Shown: positions 59,201 through 64,000 of the stretch, piece by piece | How positions within the stretch are numbered: position 1 is the first letter of the stretch | Layout: every line of letters begins with the position of its first letter | DNA from: Streptomyces sp. NBC_01264 | GTDB lineage: Bacteria; Actinomycetota; Actinomycetes; Streptomycetales; Streptomycetaceae | Assembly: GCF_026340675.1 (NCBI RefSeq) | Contig: NZ_JAPEOX010000001.1 | Location: 3,472,001 to 3,536,000 of the forward strand | Length of the DNA: 64,000 nt | Direction of reading: 5' to 3' | Position numbers and translations under genes: made by a program | Notes under the pieces: generated by a model | What the model was told of the DNA's origin: nothing | What the model saw: the letters and a program-made list of their open reading frames with translations, nothing else | The model's database searches: none

Positions 59201-59837
59201 GGAGCAGGGCGACGGCCCGCTCCCCGTCCCGTGCCGGGGCCAGCCGGGCCACCACCTCGACCCGTGTCGAAGGCTGCAACCGGGCCCACCCAGGATGCCC
59301 GGCCAGCACCCGCACGGGCGTCGAGACCCGGGTCCGGGCACCGTCGGGCCCGGTCACCCGGGTCACCACGGCGTCGAGCACCACCACCGGCGGCCCGCTC
59401 CCGGTCCGCGCCGTCCGCGGATCGGAGCCCACGGTGAGGTCCGCCAGCACCCGAGCATGCTCCCGGGCCAGCTCCGGGACCGGTCCGGCCCGCGCCTCGG
59501 CCCGCTGGAGCCCCGCCACTCCGGCCCCGGCGGCCGCGCACAGCAGAACCGCTGCCAGGGCCGTCCGGAACGGTACGGAGCGCCTGCGGCCCGCCAGCAT
59601 CAGCAGCCCGGCCGCACCCATCCCCAGCCCCGCCATGACGGCACTGCCTCCGACGGGCATCCCGAGCCCCACGGCAGCCGCACCCCAGAAGGCGAGGGCC
59701 GGCCCCACGAGCCGCAGATCCACCGGCCCTGCATCCCCCACCCCTTGCTCCCGCCCGCCCGGACCCCCCTCCAAGTCCCCCCGCGCGGCCGGACCCACGG
59801 CGGCCGGACCCTGCCCCGGTCCGGCGTGCCGCCTCAC
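56124..59837 (-). CDS. comEC: ComEC/Rec2 DNA-uptake channel protein, expected stop missing
   Basis: The channel protein for DNA import. An N-terminal soluble OB-like domain is followed by the membrane core (LLHLLAVSGSNLTVVLFLLIG) and a C-terminal MBL domain with LLTHFHADHVGGLAG and LKVAHHGSAHQDP. GTG 59837 overlaps the comEA stop. The conserved part ends near 57350 (TGSGPRLRAFPAIRR). There the frame does not stop but continues to 56124, crossing the YceI gene in another frame. A +1 shift would reach a TGA at 57343. The long tail is therefore doubtful. Confidence 0.8.
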   Translation of the reverse strand: MRRHAGPGQGPAAVGPAARGDLEGGPGGREQGVGDAGPVDLRLVGPALAFWGAAAVGLGMPVGGSAVMAGLGMGAAGLLMLAGRRRSVPFRTALAAVLLCAAAGAGVAGLQRAEARAGPVPELAREHARVLADLTVGSDPRTARTGSGPPVVVLDAVVTRVTGPDGARTRVSTPVRVLAGHPGWARLQPSTRVEVVARLAPARDGERAVALLRPAGDTPPRVTGGPDTVQRIAGRLRAGLREVTDGLAPDARALLPGLVVGDTSRVEPDLHDAFRATDLLHLLAVSGSNLTVVLFLLIGAPARAQQAERGGLAPRLGLSLRATALCGVALTLAFVVVCRPEPSVLRAAACGSVTLLAIATGRRRSLIPALAAAVLLLVLYDPWLARSYGFLLSVLATGALLTLAPRWSEALVRRGMRPRLAEALAAAAAAQAVCAPVVAVLSARVSLVAVPCNLLAELAAGPATILGFAALATAPVCRPVSELLAWCAGVPAGWIAAVARAGAGLPGAELGWPGGVGGGLLLAAATFAAVLLGRRVGRGRWLASALAVLLILAVLRPPLVTRTVRGWPPPDWIYTQCAVGQGDAAVLAVGPGTAVVVDAGPEPGPVDACLRELGVSRVPLILLTHFHADHVGGLAGVLKGRSVGVVQVTGLEEPPGQAAFVRRTAAAAGAPLVRAVEGERRRAGPLEWQVLWPAGDAFPEGPNDASVALLVRAAGLTLLLLGDLEPGSQQALLRNHPELGPVDVLKVAHHGSAHQDPGLHERIRPRLAIVPVGAGNRYGHPAADTLARLRELGAAVLRTDQDGSVAVTGSGPRLRAFPAIRRRGRPGHTRSDHSVCPQPDSMIECVFARAVQVHTARGCINHVQSQTGDGDGGKRQSPDIRDTDASSYRTAAQLPGARRGPPAGAAGHVRGDRPDRPADRQRGDRPVRRVHGGRAGGRVPAGRHGRGVRALPRGDPGGGLGAAGHRGDRPGSGGPAAAAAAGPLGARPGAFLDRVLGPAHRLRPDQRPVQHLRRRGADSRPHGGLLHARDHRRGEHRHRAADAGRPPALRGLPGRGPPPDGGVLQRAVHPPQRQPLVRGGRSHPPRGQPVRHPGHPVPGAGHGPGGRAEGGLPGDGRTEPRGLHAELAVHAGAGDRGDRFERGRDPGHAGRAQGLTERGPPAAVPRRPAHPPDARTAAAGERQEAEGGAVSCRVVSCPQRRRAWVRLRPAGPSPSARPPRSPSRSPGRAPGPYRPCR
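56302..56346. terminator. Bidirectional terminator after the YceI gene
   Basis: GCCGCGGCGG(T)CCGC(G)CATC pairs with GATG(T)GCGG(G)CCGCCGCGGC around CGGTG. It lies between the lipoprotein remnant and the YceI gene. Confidence 0.8.
56372..57253 (-). CDS. CarboxypepD_reg-YceI fusion protein
   Basis: A 293-residue protein. Residues 30-105 form a carboxypeptidase regulatory-like beta domain (LLSCRVLDAVHRPVRQATFEVTD and GGFTAAVPEGEYRLAVTAEGYAPF). Residues 120-293 are a YceI lipocalin-like domain (GHWELDPGHSSIGFSARHIGFARINGRF ... MRDDHLRSADFLDAARHPTVEF). No signal peptide is visible. YceI proteins bind isoprenoid-like lipids. The comEC reading frame is open across the whole gene. Confidence 0.88.
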   Translation of the reverse strand: MFSRRRGMETAGSASPQTSATLTLPHTARLLSCRVLDAVHRPVRQATFEVTDPIGRRIVSGETDPFGGFTAAVPEGEYRLAVTAEGYAPFHGATLVGDSAQPGTGEIVLDPVDPPRLPQPGHWELDPGHSSIGFSARHIGFARINGRFNTFVGAVRIADRMEDSSMRVIIDAASIDTGLRMRDDHLRSADFLDAARHPTVEFYSERFIHRSGSRWSVAGALTLHGVSRSVTLDTQYLGLGTGLEGEPRAACRATAELNREDFTLNWQSMLAQGIAAIGSNVDVTLDMQVVHKA

Positions 59838-60829
59838 GGCCGCACCAACTCGCGCAGGTCGGCGAACCGGCGCTCACCGATCCCGTTGACCTGGCGGAGC
59901 TCCTCCACGGAGCGGAAGCCCCCGCGCACCGTGCGGAAGTCCACGATGTGCTGCGCGAGGACGGGGCCCACCCCCGGCAGGCCGTCCAGTTGCTCGGCCG
60001 TGGCCGTGCCCAGGCTCAGCGGTCCGGAGGCGGGGCCGCCCCGGCCCGTCGGTGGCGGCGGGGCGGGAGCGCCCACCATTACCTGTTCGCCGTCCAACAG
60101 GACGCGGGCCCTGTTCAGGCCGGTCGTGTCCGTCCCGGGCCGCACTCCCCCGGCGGCGGCCAAGGCGTCCTCCACCCGCGATCCCGGTGGCAGCTTGCGC
60201 ACCCCGGGTTCGCGGACCTTGCCGCTGACGTCCACCAGGACGGGACCGGCACCCGGACCCGCCCGCACCGCGGTCGGAGCCGGCACGGCGGCCGCCGCGG
60301 GGGCCACCACGGCGGGTGCGGTCACCGGCCGGGGCCGGGCCGCCCCGTACTGCTGCACGGCGAACCCGAGGGCGACGACGAGCACCACCGAGACGGCCGC
60401 CACCGTGCGCGGCTCCACCCCGCAGCGGGTGTGGAGCCACACGGGCAGCCGCTCCCTCAGCGCGAGCCACCGTAAGGCCCCGCCGGGCACCGCCCGCTCC
60501 TCGGGCGGAACCTCCGCCCCGCCCCGGGCAGGCACCTCGGACCGGACCGCCGGACGGGGCCTGGCCGACGGATCCGGCAGGGTCGGAGCCTCCGGGCCGG
60601 CCACCACCCCGACGGATGGGTTGCCCCGCGGCGCCGCCCCAGCTGGCGGCGGAGCGCCCGGGGGCCGGCCCGCTCCGAGCAGGGCCTCGGCCCGGCGCCG
60701 CACCACCGCGGGATCGGGGTGGCCCGGTCGCGCTGCGCGGCGGTGGCGCAGACGACCGTCGGAGAGGCGGGGACGGCCGGGGCCACTGGTGGCGCCGGCG
60801 GGACCTGACGTGCGCGTACGAAGAGTCAT
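59834..60829 (-). CDS. comEA: ComEA family helix-hairpin-helix DNA-binding protein
   Basis: A 331-residue membrane-anchored DNA receptor. A Pro/Arg-rich cytoplasmic part precedes one TM (TVAAVSVVLVVALGFAVQQ, about residue 145). An SLBB domain (VLVDVSGKVREPGVRKLPPG) and two HhH motifs follow (ATAEQLDGLPGVGPVLAQHIV and SVEELRQVNGIGERRFADL). It overlaps comEC by 4 bases. Confidence 0.93.
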   Translation of the reverse strand: MTLRTRTSGPAGATSGPGRPRLSDGRLRHRRAARPGHPDPAVVRRRAEALLGAGRPPGAPPPAGAAPRGNPSVGVVAGPEAPTLPDPSARPRPAVRSEVPARGGAEVPPEERAVPGGALRWLALRERLPVWLHTRCGVEPRTVAAVSVVLVVALGFAVQQYGAARPRPVTAPAVVAPAAAAVPAPTAVRAGPGAGPVLVDVSGKVREPGVRKLPPGSRVEDALAAAGGVRPGTDTTGLNRARVLLDGEQVMVGAPAPPPPTGRGGPASGPLSLGTATAEQLDGLPGVGPVLAQHIVDFRTVRGGFRSVEELRQVNGIGERRFADLRELVRP

Positions 60830-60927
60830 GCCACGACGGTAGGGCCGATCCCCGACACGCGTTCGGAAGCTTCAATTCCGGTGGATGGACCGGCTGTTGT
60901 GGATATCTCCGTCACTCGATCCGGTGA

Positions 60928-61773
60928 TCAGCGCGGGGAGACGACCGCCGCCAGCAACCCCGGTCCGGTGTGTGCGCCGATCACCGCACCGACCTCGCTG
61001 ACGTGCATCTCGACCAGCCCGGGGATGCGCTCCCGAAGCCTCTGCGCCAGTTTCTCCGCGCGTTCCGGGGCCGCGAGGTGGTGCACGGCCACGTCGACGG
61101 GGCCCGACCCGGCGCGCTCGACGGCAAGCTCCTCGAGGCGGGCGATGGCCTTGGAGGCCGTACGCACCTTCTCCAGCATCTCGATCCGTCCGCCGTCCAG
61201 CGTCAGCAGCGGCTTGACCGCGAGCGCCGAGCCGAGGAGGGCCTGCGCGGCCCCGATGCGGCCGCCTCGGCGGAGGTAGTCGAGGGTGTCCACGTAGAAG
61301 TACGCGGACATGCCAGCGGCCCGCTTCTCGGCGGCGGCGACGGCCTCGTCGAGGGAACCCCCGGCTTCGGACACCTCCGCCGCGGCCAGGGCGCAGAAGC
61401 CCAGGGCCATGGCGACCATGCCGGTGTCGACGACGCGGACGGGCACCGGGGCGGTCTTCGCGGCGAGGACGGCGGCGTCGTAGGTGCCGGAGAACTCCGC
61501 CGACAGGTGCAGGCTGACGATGGCGGTCGCCCCGGCCTCCACGGCGGCCCGGTAGGCCCGGGCGAAGTCCTCGGGGCTGGGGCGGGACGTGGTGACCGAG
61601 CGGCGCTTCTGCAGGGCCAGGGCGAGACTCCTGGCCGAGATCTCGGTGCCCTCTTCCAGGGCCTCGTCGCCGAGGACCACGGTCAGCGGGACGGAGGTGA
61701 TTCCGTGCCGCGCCATGGCCGGTTGGGGCAGGTAGGCCGTGGAATCCGTGACGATCGCGACATGGCGGGACAT
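60928..61773 (-). CDS. DegV family fatty-acid-binding protein
   Basis: A 281-residue protein. VAIVTDSTAYLP, SLHLSAEFSGTYDAA and DTLDYLRRGGRIG are the DegV hallmarks. Proteins of this family bind fatty acids and in some bacteria feed fatty-acid kinase. It lies between the membrane protein gene at 62266 and comEA. Confidence 0.92.
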   Translation of the reverse strand: MSRHVAIVTDSTAYLPQPAMARHGITSVPLTVVLGDEALEEGTEISARSLALALQKRRSVTTSRPSPEDFARAYRAAVEAGATAIVSLHLSAEFSGTYDAAVLAAKTAPVPVRVVDTGMVAMALGFCALAAAEVSEAGGSLDEAVAAAEKRAAGMSAYFYVDTLDYLRRGGRIGAAQALLGSALAVKPLLTLDGGRIEMLEKVRTASKAIARLEELAVERAGSGPVDVAVHHLAAPERAEKLAQRLRERIPGLVEMHVSEVGAVIGAHTGPGLLAAVVSPR

Positions 61774-62265
61774 GAGGCGGAGGTTACCGGCAGTGGGGGT
61801 GTTCCGGCAGCCCGGGTCCGTCGGCGGGCCTGCGGCCGTCGCTTCGGGTGGCGTCCGGCCGGGCCGTCCCGGCCCTCCCCGGGCCGTCCCCGGGCTCTTG
61901 GTGGTCCCTCGCCAGCTGCCCCTGGACTCTCGGCTGGGGTCCGGCCGGGGCGGCGTGCGGTGCGGCTGGGTGGGCCCTGCGGGGCTGGGTCCCCTACCCG
62001 CCCTTCCACCGTTCCCCGGGCGCTGCCCGGACCCCGGTCCTCAAGCGCCGGACCGGCTGGAAGCAGAGGCCCCGGGCTGCACCCGGACCCGGTCCTCAAA
62101 CACCGGACCGGCTGGAAGCAGAGGCCCCGGGCTCCGCCCGGACCCGGTCCTCAAACGCCGGACGGGCTGGAGGGGTACCGGGCTGTGCCCGGACCCCCTG
62201 GGGCTCCGCCCCAGACCCCGGTCCTCAAACGCCGGACGGCTCAACAGGCCCAACCCCCGCCCCGC
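61774..62265. repeat. Intergenic array of four dispersed-repeat copies
   Basis: Copies of TCCTCAAACGCCGGACGGGC or close variants start at 62038, 62093, 62148 and 62222. The first three are exactly 55 bases apart and share the intervening AAGCAGAGGCCCCGGGCT segment. The stretch 61980-62035 carries the CCCTACCCGCCCTTCCACCG module also seen near 54373 in reverse. No gene is present. Confidence 0.9.
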
Positions 62266-62952
62266 TCAGGTCGTCGCCTCCGGGCGGCGGGTCTTCTGCC
62301 AGGGGTACTCGGGGGTCGGCGTGGGTACCGTGAGGGCCGCGGGCTCGGGGGTGTTCCATGTGGGAGGCGGCGTGGGGGTCGAGTGGGGGAAGGCATCGGA
62401 CGGGGGGCTGGACCAGTCCCTCAGGGCGCCCGACTCGACGTCGATCTGGGCCGACAGGTGCGTCAGGTCGTCCTCCGCGAAGCGCCGGGCCCGGTCGCGC
62501 GCCGCCCAGCGCAGGGAGTCCGACGCCTGCGTGATCTGCGCCGTGCGCTCCCGCAGGTCCGGCAGGACCGCCGCGATCCGCTGCCGGTCGGGCTCCGCCT
62601 CCAGGCGCTTCAGCTCGCCGTCGAGTTCGTGCCCGTGCGCGCTCAGCCGCTCGAACAGTCCGATCGACTCCTTCAGCGAGGCGTCCGTCTGGACCCCCTC
62701 GTACAAGGCCTGCTGCGTCGCCCGCATCGAGTTCCGCAGGTCCAGGCGCAGCGTGGCCAGCGCGCCGGGCACACCGACCTGGCCGAAGCTGCGGGCCTTC
62801 AGGGTGGTGTCCTCCACCGTGCGTCGGGCCTGGGTGATGGTCCGGTCCACACCGCGCGCGGCGGCCTTGACCACCTTCGTCGTCACGTAGACACCGAGCC
62901 CCAGGAAGGCGAACAGCAGCACCAGGGCCACGATGATAAAAGCCGCCTCCAT
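62266..62952 (-). CDS. Membrane-anchored helical hypothetical protein
   Basis: A 228-residue protein with one N-terminal TM (AAFIIVALVLLFAFLGLGVYVTT). A long helical, probably coiled-coil region follows (about 35-170, with RTVEDTTLKARSFGQ, RNSMRATQQALYEGVQ and LKRLEAEPDRQRIAAVL). The tail is Pro-rich and disordered (TPTPPPTWNTPEP). GGGAAGGG lies upstream of ATG 62952. It is conserved next to leuS in Streptomyces but of unknown function. Confidence 0.82.
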   Translation of the reverse strand: MEAAFIIVALVLLFAFLGLGVYVTTKVVKAAARGVDRTITQARRTVEDTTLKARSFGQVGVPGALATLRLDLRNSMRATQQALYEGVQTDASLKESIGLFERLSAHGHELDGELKRLEAEPDRQRIAAVLPDLRERTAQITQASDSLRWAARDRARRFAEDDLTHLSAQIDVESGALRDWSSPPSDAFPHSTPTPPPTWNTPEPAALTVPTPTPEYPWQKTRRPEATT

Positions 62953-63055
62953 GAGGGTCCCTTCCCCAGCCGATTGCGTCCCTTCCACCGTAAACGCCAC
63001 GGGCAGGCCGCGGGTTCCAATCGAACCCCCAACCTGCCCGTACGGGAATACCCCT

Positions 63056-63105
63056 AGACGCGTCTGACAACAGACGTCAGACACCAGACGTCTGACGTCA
63101 GACGA
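63056..63105. repeat. GTCTGACGTC-type repeats covering the leuS stop
   Basis: On the leuS strand GTCTGACGTC occurs twice within about 35 bases, along with inverted GACGTCAGAC. The first copy contains the TGA stop codon. The alternating units can also fold as hairpins and may help termination. Confidence 0.75.
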
Positions 63106-64000
63106 CGATGTTCACCAGCTTCGGCGCGCGCACGATCACCTTGCGGATCTCCGCCCCGCCCAGCGCCGCCACGACCGTCTCGTCGCCCAGCGCCAGCTGC
63201 TCCAGCTCCGCGTCGGAGATCGCCGGAGACACCTCCAGGCGGGCCTTGACCTTGCCCTTGATCTGGACGACGCACGTGACGCTCTCGTCCACGACGTACG
63301 CCGGGTCCGCGACCGGGAAGTCCTGGTGGACGACCGACTCGCCGTGGCCCAGGCGCTGCCACAGCTCCTCGGCGATGTGCGGCGCCAGCGGGGCCACCAG
63401 CAGCACCAGTCGCTCCGCGACCGAGCGCTCCAGCGGCCGGCCCGCCTTCGTCAGGGTGTTGTTCAGCTCGGTGATCTTCGCGATGGCCGTGTTGAACCGC
63501 AGCCCGGTCATGTCACCGCCGACCCCGTCGATCGCCTTGTGCAGCGCGCGCAGGGTGGCCTCGTCCGGCTCCGCGTCGACGACCGTCACGGTGCCCGTCT
63601 CCTCGTCCACCACGTTGCGCCACAGGCGCTGCAGCAGCCGGTACTGGCCGACGACGGCACGGGTGTCCCAGGGGCGCGAGACGTCCAGCGGGCCCATCGC
63701 CATCTCGTACAGGCGCAGGGTGTCCGCGCCGTACTCCGCGCAGATCTCGTCCGGCGTGACGGCGTTCTTCAGGGACTTGCCCATCTTGCCGTGCTCGCGC
63801 TTGACCGGCTCGCCCTGGTAGAAGTAGCCACCGTTCCGCTCTTCGACCTCGGCCGCCGGGACGTACACACCGCGCGAGTCGGTGTACGCGTACGCCTGGA
63901 TCATGCCCTGGTTGAACAGCTTGTGGAACGGTTCCACCGAGGAGACGTGCCCCAGGTCGAACAGCACCTTGGACCAGAAGCGCGCGTACAGCAGGTGCAG
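63098..64000 (-). CDS. leuS: Leucyl-tRNA synthetase, C-terminal part (cut by window edge)
   Basis: About 300 C-terminal residues are inside the window; the start lies beyond 64000. HGKMGKSLKN is the KMSKS-type loop with Gly, normal for actinobacterial LeuRS. YGADTLRLYEMAMGPLDVSRPWDT leads into the anticodon-binding domain, and LVAPLAPHIAEELWQRLG follows. The C-terminal domain ends APKLVNIVV. The stop codon lies within a short repeat. Confidence 0.96.
   Translation of the reverse strand: MHLLYARFWSKVLFDLGHVSSVEPFHKLFNQGMIQAYAYTDSRGVYVPAAEVEERNGGYFYQGEPVKREHGKMGKSLKNAVTPDEICAEYGADTLRLYEMAMGPLDVSRPWDTRAVVGQYRLLQRLWRNVVDEETGTVTVVDAEPDEATLRALHKAIDGVGGDMTGLRFNTAIAKITELNNTLTKAGRPLERSVAERLVLLVAPLAPHIAEELWQRLGHGESVVHQDFPVADPAYVVDESVTCVVQIKGKVKARLEVSPAISDAELEQLALGDETVVAALGGAEIRKVIVRAPKLVNIVV

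Noticed and set aside
57252..60842. A plus-strand open frame of about 1200 codons opposite comEC and comEA
   Set aside because: It has Arg/Gly/Pro/His-rich composition and is antisense to conserved genes.
62038..62243. Regularly spaced repeats resembling a CRISPR array
   Set aside because: The spacers are nearly identical to each other and no cas gene is near. It is a tandem repeat.
63785..63800. KMGKS instead of KMSKS in leuS, suspected defect
   Set aside because: The Gly variant is normal in actinobacterial leucyl-tRNA synthetases.

Overview
The window is a stretch of a very GC-rich actinobacterial chromosome, almost certainly a Streptomyces. The evidence is the extreme third-position GC, many GTG starts, many start codons 6-7 bases after a -10-like hexamer (leaderless mRNAs), and a gene order that matches the conserved Streptomyces block glyS-znu/zur-uppS-recO ... 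leuA ... era ... ybeY-phoH ... rsmE ... dnaJ-hrcA ... hemW ... lepA-rpsT ... holA ... comEC-comEA ... leuS. No rRNA, tRNA, CRISPR array, insertion sequence or integrase was found.

Left arm (1-6.1 kb, accessory). A DHA2 drug exporter is followed by three regulator/effector sets: MarR with a divergent DoxX-like protein, an SRPBCC protein with its own MarR, and an aldo/keto reductase with a TetR. Each set has an inverted-repeat operator candidate. A VC0807-type membrane protein follows. At 6.1-15 kb lie glyS, the zinc uptake operon znuA-znuC-znuB-zur with two Zur boxes over the znuA promoter, a YcxB-like protein, uppS, recO and an NCS2 nucleobase permease with a frameshift in a run of seven C. 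At 15-19 kb are a zinc-ribbon TerB protein, an SDR oxidoreductase and leuA behind a leader peptide with four consecutive Leu codons and an attenuator hairpin.

The 19.3-22.9 kb stretch holds a protealysin-like M4 protease with its emfourin inhibitor, then a GNAT, a SUKH-like protein and a methyltransferase. From 23 to 29.8 kb a set of accessory genes (DUF916-like and WxL-like surface proteins, a GlxA-type regulator, an MFS exporter, an ankyrin protein) lies between era and a cytidine-deaminase-like gene that are usually close together. The DUF916-like frame has no stop and runs in frame into era. The 30-43.5 kb region is mostly a minus-strand housekeeping series: phoH-ybeY-CNNM-MmcQ, then rnz, HIT, rsmE, nitronate monooxygenase, and hrcA-dnaJ under a CIRCE element. 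A PfkB kinase, an MFS protein and an acidic hypothetical protein are interspersed.

The right part (43.5-64 kb) carries a metallo-hydrolase, DUF3097, hemW, a long-chain acyl-CoA ligase, lepA divergent from rpsT, a TetR/MFS pair with paired operators, holA, a decayed lipoprotein gene, a CarboxypepD_reg-YceI fusion, comEC and comEA, degV, a membrane-anchored coiled protein and the 3' part of leuS, which is cut by the window edge. The comEC frame lacks its expected stop and stays open across the YceI gene.

Two patterns recur across the window. First, short tandem duplications (12-23 bp) cover or abut stop codons in at least six genes. Second, a dispersed intergenic repeat with the core TCCTCAAACGCCGGA occurs in four intergenic gaps, once as a perfect inverted pair and once as a 55-bp-period direct array.
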